Part shown: in pieces, positions 8,375-16,352 of the stretch
Numbering within the stretch: position 1 is the first letter of the stretch
Layout: each line of letters starts with the position of its first letter
Source of the DNA: an uncultured Bacteroidaceae bacterium
GTDB taxonomy: Bacteria; Bacteroidota; Bacteroidia; Bacteroidales; Bacteroidaceae
Length of the DNA stretch: 64,000 nt
Assembly: GCA_934271655.1 (NCBI GenBank)
Contig: CAKQRW010000006.1
Span: forward strand, 1 to 64,000
Reading direction: 5' to 3'
Position numbers and translations under genes: made by a program
The notes under the pieces: generated by a model
The model's database searches: none
The model's input: only the letters and a program-made list of their open reading frames with translations
Told to the model about the DNA's origin: nothing

Positions 8375-10312
8375 CTACACCAACCGCACTATCATAGCCG
8401 TTCTGTCGTCAAGCTGGTCTGCCTGAGCCGCAAATGTCTGCACATCAGCCAAGACAAAGTCTGCCAACTCAGCAGAGGTCTTGTCGCCATGAGCCTTCAG
8501 CGCCTCCATAAGGCGTTTCTCACCATACATGCTCATGTCTGCATTGACAGCATCAGTCACCCCGTCGCTATAGAGACACAGCGCAGAGCCTTTCTGCATG
8601 ACCACAGACTGGGCTGCATAGACCGTAGCGGAAGATGCTCCCAATGGCATGTTGCGTTCCACCTCAAGCAGAGCGGCCTCGCTATGGGCTGTCAGCATGA
8701 CTGGAGCAGGATGTCCTGCGTTGCAATAAGACACACGTCCGGAAGCCAGATTGAGCACGCCGATGAATGCGGGGCAGAACACGAAGTCAGGATTGCACTC
8801 AGACAAAGCACGGTTGATGATATCTGCAAGCACCTCTGGCTTGTCGGTACGCATAGCCTCAGAACGGAAGATGCGGCAGGCGGCAGACATCAGCGATGCT
8901 GCCAGCGTGCCCCTGGCCGACACGCCCATCATCATGAAATAAAGTTTGCCATCGGCAACAAGATGCTGATACATGTCGCCAGCCGATATCTTGGCAGGCT
9001 GTATGCGCGCTCCTATATCCACACGGCTTTCACCCTGCTCCATGGAGGAGGAAGCCTGCAAGATGTCATGCCGCATGGCACTGGCCAGGCGCATGTCTGT
9101 CTGTACCACCTCCTCAGCCACTATGTCACGGCGCATCCTGTCGCTCTGGCTGGCAATAGCTTTCTGCATGTAGACGAACGCATTCCTTAGCTGGGCTATC
9201 TCGTCCACACGGTTATATGTCACCAGCTCATTGTCATATCTGCCATGAGCTACGCGGCGCATGGCTGCTGTGATGTTTTCCACAGGATGCACGACAAAAC
9301 GCACAGACAGTTGGCACACCACAACGACAAGAATGACAAACACGACGGCGAGCACCGATGCCCACAAGGCATAGCGCTCCACGCCAACGATGACCTCCTT
9401 GGCCGGACACACTGAGAGAAGGGTCCAGCCTGTCTTTTTCAGGCTTCTGTAGGTGAGGTAATAGTCATCGCCGTTCCATTTGTTGAGGATATAGCCAGAG
9501 CGTCCAGCCGCCATGTCATCCTTCATAGTCTGCAAGGCTTCGTCGCTATGGCCGTAAGCCTCCGCAAAGAAAGCCTCATGAAGCACCATGGCTGAGTCGG
9601 GGTGCGCTATGTGCATGCCTCTTCTGTCGAGCAGCACATTGAAGGAACTGGGGAATATCCTCATGTCGGAGACAATCTTCGCTATGCTGTGCAATGAGAC
9701 CTCCACCGCCGCCACAGCATACAGTTTGCCTTCCGGGTCGTACATAGGGCATGAGTATGTCACAACATTCATGTCGGAACCGTCAGTTTCTTTTCCGCCG
9801 TGATACTCTTTCTTAGGATCGCCCCAATAAGGGGACTTTGTCAGCTTAGGCACGATGAACCAATTGAGGTATTCATATTCATACTCATACTCATTAAGGT
9901 TCTTGGGCACGATGCTGCTGCCCTCTCTCACGGCACATGGAGCGTAGTAGCGTCCCTTGCTTGGGTAGTAGTCTGGCACGAAGGCTATGGTGCAGGCGTG
10001 GATGAGACTGTTGTCCTCCACTATTGAGCTTACAGCTGAGTAGAGGCTGTCGGGGTTGTCAAGCCTGCTTGCCAGCCTCCATGTGTGGTTGCTCATGGTG
10101 ACCTCGACAGAGTGGAGCTCGTCGTCTATATGGAAGGCTATGGCTTCCATCTCCGCCAGCGTGTAACGCGCTGCTCCTGCCTCCAGCTTGTTCTTTTCCA
10201 TGTGCAGAAATACCGTGAAGATAATAAGCATGGCCACTATGGAGAAGAGCGCCACGTGCGTCACAACGCGTCCCGTGATGGTGTGCAGCAATGTGATAAA
10301 TATTCGTCTCAT
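8375..10312 (-). CDS. Membrane SpoIIE-like PP2C phosphatase with Cache sensor and HAMP, altered metal site
   Basis: A 645-residue protein with a transmembrane helix at about 18-36, a periplasmic double-Cache-like sensor (40-305), a second helix (about 313-335), a HAMP region and a C-terminal SpoIIE-type phosphatase domain from about 430. Such enzymes dephosphorylate STAS anti-anti-sigma proteins, and a STAS gene lies in the same operon. YSDGVTDA, DDRT and GDMY (445-448) match the family. The motif normally reading GDVSGHG is MGVSARG here, so a metal-binding Asp is replaced by Gly463. Catalysis may be weak or lost. A run EYEYEYEY in the sensor is encoded by four 6-base repeats at 9871-9894, which could change length without shifting frame. 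Its ATG overlaps the stop of the substrate-binding gene by 4 bases. Confidence 0.83.
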   Translation of the reverse strand: MRRIFITLLHTITGRVVTHVALFSIVAMLIIFTVFLHMEKNKLEAGAARYTLAEMEAIAFHIDDELHSVEVTMSNHTWRLASRLDNPDSLYSAVSSIVEDNSLIHACTIAFVPDYYPSKGRYYAPCAVREGSSIVPKNLNEYEYEYEYLNWFIVPKLTKSPYWGDPKKEYHGGKETDGSDMNVVTYSCPMYDPEGKLYAVAAVEVSLHSIAKIVSDMRIFPSSFNVLLDRRGMHIAHPDSAMVLHEAFFAEAYGHSDEALQTMKDDMAAGRSGYILNKWNGDDYYLTYRSLKKTGWTLLSVCPAKEVIVGVERYALWASVLAVVFVILVVVVCQLSVRFVVHPVENITAAMRRVAHGRYDNELVTYNRVDEIAQLRNAFVYMQKAIASQSDRMRRDIVAEEVVQTDMRLASAMRHDILQASSSMEQGESRVDIGARIQPAKISAGDMYQHLVADGKLYFMMMGVSARGTLAASLMSAACRIFRSEAMRTDKPEVLADIINRALSECNPDFVFCPAFIGVLNLASGRVSYCNAGHPAPVMLTAHSEAALLEVERNMPLGASSATVYAAQSVVMQKGSALCLYSDGVTDAVNADMSMYGEKRLMEALKAHGDKTSAELADFVLADVQTFAAQADQLDDRTAMIVRLV

Positions 10313-11292
10313 TTTTCTTTGGTAAATTTAGAGTAGTTAGTTTTCTTGTTGACAAAGCCATATTGGTACAGCAGCTCAGACAGCCATTCATACGACTTCT
10401 TATTAAGCTGGAAAGACGGCTTGGACTCACTCTTTTCCTTCTGCTGCTCTATGATTGAATCGAGCTGCACGCGCTGCAGGGTGCGGCTTGTGCGCACGCC
10501 GTCGCGCTCGGCATATTTCATCACTATGTCCAGAGCCTTCTCCTTGTTGGCCCTCACCCATTTCCATCCTCTGAGCGAGGCGTCGGCAAAGGCCTTGCAC
10601 TCCATGGGATGCTGCTGGTAGTATTCGTATGTGACATAGACACCGTCCTCTGGGATATCATAGCCGCGCCCGCGGAAAGAGAACGAACTGCCGTAGCAGA
10701 GATTGGACATGTCTATCTGCACTTTCTCATTATACGACTTGACGAGTATGGCGTCTACAGCTCCGCTGGCATATAGCCCAACCACATCAGTCGTCTCTAT
10801 CCATTTGATGCCCGTCTGGTATATATAGTCTACCAGGCGCGGCAGTTCGCTGAAGCCGGATTTCCATGTGCCTACCCTGCAGCCCCTCAGGTCTCTCAGC
10901 GACTTGACTCCAGGTTTTCTTGCCACGACCATCAGGGTGCAATGCTGCGATGTCTGGAGGATATTGACGAGAGGAGGCATTTTTTCCATTGCCACAAGAG
11001 CTGTGATAGCCTCTGAGGTGACGATGTCGCATCGCCTGTCGTAGAGAGAAGTGACGGACAGGCTGAAAGGGTCGCTGCGCTTAAAGCGCACATTGAGTCC
11101 TGCCTCACGGTAATAGCCCAGTTCGCTGGCTGCATAGTATCCTGCGAACTGGCTCTGCGTGTCAAACTGCGGCATGAACACGACGCGCTGCGCTTCTACA
11201 GCGGCAGAGACGCATGCGAGTGCAGCCACCAGCAGGCAACGCAGGTTACAGGCACGTGTCTTTTTCATATCAGAAAAAAGTTTCATTTCCAT
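10309..11292 (-). CDS. Periplasmic substrate-binding protein, NMT1/THI5-like
   Basis: A 327-residue secreted binding protein. The N-terminus has a hydrophobic signal (CLLVAALACVSAAVEAQ). The core reads VVFMPQFDTQSQFAGYYAA and SELGYYREAGLNVRFKR, the typical opening of NMT1/THI5-like solute-binding proteins, followed by DIVTSEAITALVAMEK and a VGTWKSGF element. No ABC permease or ATPase is nearby. Instead it sits between a STAS gene and a Cache/SpoIIE phosphatase with a 4-base overlap, so it probably acts as a signalling receptor that passes ligand binding to the phosphatase rather than as a transporter. Start choice is uncertain among three Met codons (11292, 11286, 11268). The ligand is unknown. 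Confidence 0.78.
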   Translation of the reverse strand: MEMKLFSDMKKTRACNLRCLLVAALACVSAAVEAQRVVFMPQFDTQSQFAGYYAASELGYYREAGLNVRFKRSDPFSLSVTSLYDRRCDIVTSEAITALVAMEKMPPLVNILQTSQHCTLMVVARKPGVKSLRDLRGCRVGTWKSGFSELPRLVDYIYQTGIKWIETTDVVGLYASGAVDAILVKSYNEKVQIDMSNLCYGSSFSFRGRGYDIPEDGVYVTYEYYQQHPMECKAFADASLRGWKWVRANKEKALDIVMKYAERDGVRTSRTLQRVQLDSIIEQQKEKSESKPSFQLNKKSYEWLSELLYQYGFVNKKTNYSKFTKEK

Positions 11293-11331
11293 AAGTCATT
11301 TTCATAGGTGGTACAACATTTCCGGGCCGTC

Positions 11332-11652
11332 CTACAGCTGACTGTCAGGCGCAGGCTCTATCGACAGCTTGTGCATGAAGCCAAGCGTGTCCAGTTTATT
11401 GAGGATGTTTTTATTCATGCCTCTGATGGTGTACACTGCATGCCGCGCCTTCGACACCCTGTCTGCCACGAGCAGGGCGCGGATACCCTCGTCGCATATG
11501 TAATCCACATCTGTGCAGTCGAGCACATGGTTGGCTGATGGGGTGATATTGCTGACCAGTATCTCCTGAAGTTTATCAGCATCGTCATAGTCCACTCGTC
11601 CCGTAAGCCTTGCAATAGCTTCTGCCCCGCATCTTGTTAGTTCTGCTTTCAT
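11332..11652 (-). CDS. STAS domain protein (anti-anti-sigma-like) with Asp-Glu at the phospho-serine site
   Basis: A 106-residue single STAS domain: beta strand VLDCTDVDYI, then the loop where SpoIIAA-type proteins carry the phosphorylated serine. Typical Bacteroidota versions read YISSSGLR; here the loop is YICDEGIRALL (residues 51-61), so both serines are replaced by Asp54 and Glu55. These are phosphate-like side chains, and the protein cannot be switched by serine phosphorylation there. It heads the operon with the binding protein and SpoIIE-like phosphatase, whose own metal site is also altered. No RsbW-type kinase is visible in the window. Its partner and output are unknown. Confidence 0.8.
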   Translation of the reverse strand: MKAELTRCGAEAIARLTGRVDYDDADKLQEILVSNITPSANHVLDCTDVDYICDEGIRALLVADRVSKARHAVYTIRGMNKNILNKLDTLGFMHKLSIEPAPDSQL

Positions 11653-11922
11653 GTTATTTATTGTTTATGCTGCCTATTGCAAACGCGTCATCTTGCGACG
11701 CAGTGACAACAGGCTGCAGATTTTTCAACATAGGATTAGGTTTTATCTCATAAATGCTATATCCATCCGTTCGGATTGGTGTGACAAATTTAATGCGTTT
11801 TTTCTTACGATATTGACTTTTACATGGAAAATCATGCTCTTTTACTGACAAAAGGCTGCATAACAGCAAAATCAAGCATGCGTGATGACAACGGCGGCAT
11901 ATGTTGCCTCGCGCAAAGTCTC

Positions 11923-13185
11923 CTATGCCTTGCGGCATTTGATGAGCACATCGCCCTGTTCTCTCACCTTGGCGCCGAAGAGATACACGTCGCCCCCGTC
12001 CTTTATGCCTGTGCGGCTACGCAGTTGGTCGGCCGTGAGAATGAAGTTGCGCGTGGCTATATTGGCCTTCGGAATGGAGCGGCGCAGTTGCTTGAGTGTT
12101 CTGGATGCGTTCGGGATGCGCTCGAGAACTTCAAAGCGTCGTCCCGGGAAATTTTCTATCAGGATGTCGGCTGTCATGAGATGTGTCTCGTAGTCAAGCT
12201 GGCTTACCCCATAGCGCTCGCACAGGCTGCCAAAGGCCTGCGACTTCATGATGGTGACATCTGGCTCATACAGGTAGCGATGCACTCCGCAGTGACTTAT
12301 CCTCACAGGGGCTGCGTCGGGGAAGGCGCAGTCAAAGCAGATGACTGTATGCGGCATGAAGTCCACGCAATGCATCTGCACGGAAGAGTCGGCCGCCTCA
12401 CTCTCACTATCCTTGCCTTGTGCCTTGACAAGTATCTCTTTGCACTCATTGCGCACCCCTATGACATAGATATCTGTGACCCGCTTAAGCTTTCTCAGCA
12501 TATCAGATATGTCCACCATGGGAGACAGCTTGACGACAAGCGAACAAGCGTGCGCCAGCAGCTCGTCTTGCCACGCTATCACATTAGGTTCGCAATTCTC
12601 TATGGCATACACGCGGCTTCCATCCACAGCACGGCGCGCAGGGTCGAGATAGATGACATCCACATCGGGCAGAGGCAGGTCACGGCCATCGCCACATCTG
12701 AACTCATAGGCCGTGGCGGCTGCCGTATGGCCGCAGCAGGCGGCGGACGCGCCACCCCGCGACAGCCGACTCGCCAACGAAGCCATATTGTGCTCCGCCG
12801 CCTCGCAAAGGGCGGCGTTACGCTCCGTATAGATAGCCCGCTCCATGCCCTGCGACATGTACCAGAAGTCGACACCCATTCCTCCCGTGAGGTCGCACAG
12901 GCTGCGCCCCGTGATGATGTTGCGCTTGAAGCGTGCCGTCTGTTCGGAACTGCATTGCTCCGCTGGAACACGTCCGCTCATGATGATGTCGGCGTCAGAG
13001 TACCACTCTGGCAGCTTGTCCTTCAGTCTGCGCCTTGCCTCTATCTGCTCCGACGCGAAGGGCACATCTATGCCCTGGAAACGCTTGGCCGCAAGAAGAA
13101 GAGACGAGACATCATCATTGATGTGCTCCTGAATGAAATCCTTCATCTGCGGAGTCCATATTTCTTTTGTGATATTTCTTTCCAT
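11923..13185 (-). CDS. Class I SAM-dependent methyltransferase with THUMP-like domain
   Basis: A 420-residue protein of the conserved Bacteroidota family with an N-terminal helical part, a Rossmann methyltransferase core (LCDLTGGMGVDFWYMS as the SAM-binding loop, then VIYLDPARR as the DPPR-like catalytic-loop equivalent) and a C-terminal THUMP-like domain (about 330-420). The DPAR motif suggests an RNA-guanine or related nucleic-acid methyltransferase, but the substrate is not shown. A GC-rich insertion around residues 140-165 (SRLSRGGASAACCGHTAAAT) looks less constrained. It is transcribed away from mnmG from its own promoter. A long antisense open frame across the whole gene is a composition artefact. 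Confidence 0.82.
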   Translation of the reverse strand: MERNITKEIWTPQMKDFIQEHINDDVSSLLLAAKRFQGIDVPFASEQIEARRRLKDKLPEWYSDADIIMSGRVPAEQCSSEQTARFKRNIITGRSLCDLTGGMGVDFWYMSQGMERAIYTERNAALCEAAEHNMASLASRLSRGGASAACCGHTAAATAYEFRCGDGRDLPLPDVDVIYLDPARRAVDGSRVYAIENCEPNVIAWQDELLAHACSLVVKLSPMVDISDMLRKLKRVTDIYVIGVRNECKEILVKAQGKDSESEAADSSVQMHCVDFMPHTVICFDCAFPDAAPVRISHCGVHRYLYEPDVTIMKSQAFGSLCERYGVSQLDYETHLMTADILIENFPGRRFEVLERIPNASRTLKQLRRSIPKANIATRNFILTADQLRSRTGIKDGGDVYLFGAKVREQGDVLIKCRKA

Positions 13186-13211
13186 ATAGCTGTACTATTG
13201 CACTTTTGTTA

Positions 13212-13242
13212 CAAATATACATTGTTTATGCCAAGCGGCAAA
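13212..13242 (-). promoter_or_regulatory. Bacteroidota-type promoter of the methyltransferase gene
   Basis: On the minus strand, TTTG (13242-13239) is followed by 19 bases and TATATTTG (13219-13212), matching the TTTG / TAnnTTTG consensus of the main Bacteroidota sigma factor. The expected transcript start is about 20 bases before the ATG. Confidence 0.65.
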
Positions 13243-13312
13243 GCTTTCATTGCTTTTTTTCATCCCTCATGTCATAGCGGCAACACTTGACTTAGTTTTT
13301 TTCACATATTAC

Positions 13313-13343
13313 TTGTGACTGTCAAAGAAAAAGAGTACTTTTG
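13313..13343 (+). promoter_or_regulatory. Bacteroidota-type promoter of mnmG
   Basis: TTG at 13313-13315, a 20-base spacer, then TACTTTTG at 13336-13343, 32 bases before the mnmG start. An open frame of mnmG runs through this promoter, which is one reason to choose the downstream ATG. Confidence 0.7.
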
Positions 13344-13374
13344 CATAAAGAAAAAATTCTTCATAAACAAGCAA

Positions 13375-15315
13375 ATGACATTCAATTATGATGTGATTGT
13401 GGTGGGAGCTGGCCACGCAGGATGCGAAGCAGCTGCAGCTGCCGCCAACATGGGAGCGAAGACATGCCTAATAACGATGGACATGAACAAGATTGCGCAG
13501 ATGTCGTGCAACCCTGCCATAGGCGGCATAGCCAAGGGACAGATAGTAAGAGAAATTGACGCTCTGGGCGGATATACCGGCATCGTGACCGACAGGTGCA
13601 GCCTGCAGTTTCGCATGCTTAACATGTCGAAGGGACCTGCCGTATGGAGTCCGAGAGCGCAATGCGACAGGGCCAAATTCATCTGGGCATGGAGAGAGAT
13701 ACTGGAGAACATACCCAATCTGAACATATGGCAAGACCAGGTGAGGGAACTCCTGGTGGAGAACGGAGATGTGGCAGGCGTGAGAACATACTACGATGCC
13801 GAGTTCAGGGCAAAATGTGTGGTGATCACAGCCGGCACATTCCTCAACGGGCTCATGCACATAGGACGCACCAAGATACCAGGAGGAAGGTGCGCCGAGG
13901 CTGCCTCGCTTGAACTGACAGAATCTATCACCAAACATGGCATCAGGGCTGGCAGGATGAAGACTGGCACGCCTGTACGCATAGACAAGCGCAGCGTGGA
14001 CCTCTCCCTAATGGAGCGCCAGGATGGCGACCACAGTTTCCACAAGTTCTCTTACATGCCCACGGAACATGCATCCGTGAGCGAGCGCAACAGCCTGCCT
14101 TGCTGGATTTGCTACACTAACAAGGAGGTGCATGAGACGCTGAGGTCTGGCTTTGCCGACTCGCCGCTTTACAACGGACAGATTAAAAGCATTGGCCCAC
14201 GATACTGCCCAAGCATCGAGACCAAGCTGCACACCTTCCCTGACAAAGACGAGCACATGCTGTTCCTTGAGCCTGAAGGAGAGACAACAAACGAGATGTA
14301 CCTGAACGGATTCTCTTCTTCCCTGCCACTCGACATACAGCTGACCGCCCTCAGAAAGATTCCGGCATTCCGCAACTTGCAAATATACCGCCCTGGCTAT
14401 GCCATCGAATACGACTTCTTCGACCCGACACAACTGAAGCACTCTCTCGAGTCGAAGGTCGTGAGAAACCTGTTCTTTGCGGGACAGGTGAACGGAACCA
14501 CGGGATATGAAGAGGCGGCTGGACAAGGTGTGGTGGCAGGAATAAATGCAGCCATCAATGCCCAAAACTGCATTTTGGAGTCAGGCGGCAGCCAGAAATC
14601 ATGCGACAGCCAGACCCTAAAACCTTTCACGTTAGGACGCAACGAGGCATATATAGGCGTACTCATCGACGACCTCGTCACCAAAGGAGTAGACGAGCCA
14701 TACAGGATGTTTACCTCACGCGCGGAATACAGGATACTCCTCCGCCAAGACGATGCCGACATTCGCCTGACAGAACGCAGCCACAGCATCGGACTGGCCT
14801 CCGACGAACGCTACGAGATGATGAAGGCCAAAAGAGAAAAAGTAGAAGACATCGTTAAGTTTGTCTCTGGCTTTTCCCTCAAACCAACCCTCATCAACAC
14901 AGCACTTGAGCAACTCGGCACCACTCCACTCCGCCACGGATGCAAGCTTGAGGAACTCCTCGGACGCCCTCAGATAAGCATCAACAACATCATCAGCCAC
15001 ATCACACCGTTTGCAAAAGAGGTAGACCGGATAATAGGCACCGACAACCGCAGGGCCGAGATAATAGAGGCAGCTGAGATTCTGATAAAGTACAAAGGCT
15101 ACATAGCCAGGGAGAAGCAGATGGCCGACAAGATGCTGCGTCTGGAGAACATCAGGATACAAGGCAAATTCGACTATCCCAACATGACGCAAATCTCTAT
15201 CGAGGCAAGACAGAAGCTGGAGGCCATACAGCCAGAGACTCTCGCACAGGCATCACGCATTCCTGGAGTCTCGCCGTCAGACATCAACACGATGCTTGTA
15301 CTGATGGGCAGATAA
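13375..15315 (+). CDS. mnmG: tRNA uridine 5-carboxymethylaminomethyl modification enzyme MnmG
   Basis: FAD-dependent subunit of the MnmE-MnmG complex, which installs the carboxymethylaminomethyl group at uridine 34 of certain tRNAs. The 646-residue length is normal. The FAD-binding Rossmann motif VVGAGHAGCEAA begins at about residue 8. The family signatures CNPAIGGIAKG, GGRCAEAAS and a C-terminal helical MnmE-binding region are present. The start at MTFNYDVIVVGAGHAG is chosen because it follows the promoter and places the Rossmann fold at the N-terminus. MnmE is not in the window. This gene (formerly gidA) often lies near the replication origin; here two parS sites follow it. Confidence 0.97.
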   Translation: MTFNYDVIVVGAGHAGCEAAAAAANMGAKTCLITMDMNKIAQMSCNPAIGGIAKGQIVREIDALGGYTGIVTDRCSLQFRMLNMSKGPAVWSPRAQCDRAKFIWAWREILENIPNLNIWQDQVRELLVENGDVAGVRTYYDAEFRAKCVVITAGTFLNGLMHIGRTKIPGGRCAEAASLELTESITKHGIRAGRMKTGTPVRIDKRSVDLSLMERQDGDHSFHKFSYMPTEHASVSERNSLPCWICYTNKEVHETLRSGFADSPLYNGQIKSIGPRYCPSIETKLHTFPDKDEHMLFLEPEGETTNEMYLNGFSSSLPLDIQLTALRKIPAFRNLQIYRPGYAIEYDFFDPTQLKHSLESKVVRNLFFAGQVNGTTGYEEAAGQGVVAGINAAINAQNCILESGGSQKSCDSQTLKPFTLGRNEAYIGVLIDDLVTKGVDEPYRMFTSRAEYRILLRQDDADIRLTERSHSIGLASDERYEMMKAKREKVEDIVKFVSGFSLKPTLINTALEQLGTTPLRHGCKLEELLGRPQISINNIISHITPFAKEVDRIIGTDNRRAEIIEAAEILIKYKGYIAREKQMADKMLRLENIRIQGKFDYPNMTQISIEARQKLEAIQPETLAQASRIPGVSPSDINTMLVLMGR

Positions 15316-15377
15316 GTGCCTCCGCACGATGCGCCCATATACATCCTTCCAAACTGGAGCGCAAGAGCCGCGGCGCA

Positions 15378-15393
15378 TGTTTCACGTGAAACA
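15378..15393. other. parS site (ParB-binding), copy 1
   Basis: TGTTTCACGTGAAACA, a perfect 16-base palindrome identical to the consensus bacterial parS site bound by ParB for chromosome segregation. It lies between mnmG and apt. An identical site is 860 bases away on the other side of apt. Confidence 0.85.
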
Positions 15394-15524
15394 ACTTCGT
15401 CTTATCGATTGTCAAATCAACAAAATAGAGAAAGCTGTTAAACCATTAAAACATGTGCATAACACCAGGCGGCTACATCAAACGAACAATAAACCATAAA
15501 ACAACATAACACTCACACAACAAC

Positions 15525-16064
15525 ATGAACAACGCCAACAGACAATACTTGACAGAGCATCTGAGAAGCATCTATGATTTCCCAAAGAAGGGCATCAACT
15601 TCAGAGACGTCACCACTCTCTTTAAGGACGCAAAGAGTCTGGAGATAATGGAACATGAGTTATACGAAATCTACAAAGACAAAGGCATCACAAAAGTGGT
15701 CGGACTGGAGACACGCGGCTACATCATGGGTGCCATACTTGCCAGAAAACTCAACGCAGGCTTCATCCTCGCCCGCAAGCCAGGCAAACTCCCTGCCGAC
15801 ACCATAAGCGAGGAATACAGCAAGGAATACGGCACAGACCACATCGAGATGCACAAGGACGCCATTAGCGAGGACGACGTGGTGCTCATCCACGACGACC
15901 TGCTCGCCACAGGCGGCACAGCCAAGGCAGCCTGGAAACTTGTGGAGAGGTTCAAGCCTAAAGCCTGCTACATGAACTTCCTTATCGAAATCCGAGACGA
16001 GGGTCTGAAGGGAAGAGAATTCATAGGCGACGGCATAGAGATCACCACCCTGCTGAATGTATAG
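15525..16064 (+). CDS. apt: Adenine phosphoribosyltransferase
   Basis: Salvages adenine to AMP using PRPP. The 179-residue protein has the type I phosphoribosyltransferase PRPP loop VVLIHDDLLATGGTAKAA (about 121-138), the adenine-enzyme signatures YDFPKKGINFRDVTTLF near the N-terminus and GLETRGYIMGA. Length and start are typical. It is flanked on both sides by parS sites, with no gene overlap. Cytoplasmic, purine salvage. Confidence 0.96.
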   Translation: MNNANRQYLTEHLRSIYDFPKKGINFRDVTTLFKDAKSLEIMEHELYEIYKDKGITKVVGLETRGYIMGAILARKLNAGFILARKPGKLPADTISEEYSKEYGTDHIEMHKDAISEDDVVLIHDDLLATGGTAKAAWKLVERFKPKACYMNFLIEIRDEGLKGREFIGDGIEITTLLNV

Positions 16065-16227
16065 AAAGAGCGGTATGTAAAAAAATGGAGACCGGACTCT
16101 CCATTCATAGAACACATCCGCCTCCCGCACGTTCCTGCAAGACCAGGAACACGCCTGTTGCACAAGTTTGCGCGCTTGACGAAGAGGTATAGCGCACGAC
16201 TTGTTACAGGCTGATTTTTGAAGGTTT

Positions 16228-16263
16228 AGCGTTGCTTTGTTTCACGTGAAACAAAGCAACGCT
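16228..16263. other. parS site copy 2 inside a 36-bp perfect palindrome
   Basis: The central 16 bases (16238-16253) are an exact parS site. The flanking ten bases on each side (AGCGTTGCTT and its complement) also pair perfectly, giving an 18-base-arm palindrome. Copy 1 lacks such flanks. The wider palindrome could strengthen ParB loading or, as RNA, act as a hairpin after apt. The rest of the 288-base gap before uvrC holds small hairpins but no gene. Confidence 0.85.
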
Positions 16264-16352
16264 TAAACTAAGGCACTCAACAGACCAGCATGATGCTCTG
16301 GCTGAACACCTGCAGAAGAGGCACAAACCACAGAAGCACAGATATAGCAAAA

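Noticed and set aside
11654..11938. 94-codon minus-strand frame upstream of the STAS gene
   Set aside because: It overlaps the end of the methyltransferase gene, has no family or ribosome site, and reads through AT-rich spacer.
11824..13290. Plus-strand open frame of 488 codons
   Set aside because: It lies fully antisense to the methyltransferase gene, which has clear motifs and a promoter. The frame has no recognisable domain.
16085..16103. Small hairpin ATGGAGA/TCTCCAT after apt as terminator
   Set aside because: The T-tract is on the wrong side for apt and no minus-strand gene ends here, so it was not listed as a terminator.
15316..16352. Replication origin directly at mnmG
   Set aside because: The gene and the parS sites are suggestive, but no DnaA boxes or AT-rich unwinding region were seen here, unlike at 52-53.6 kb.
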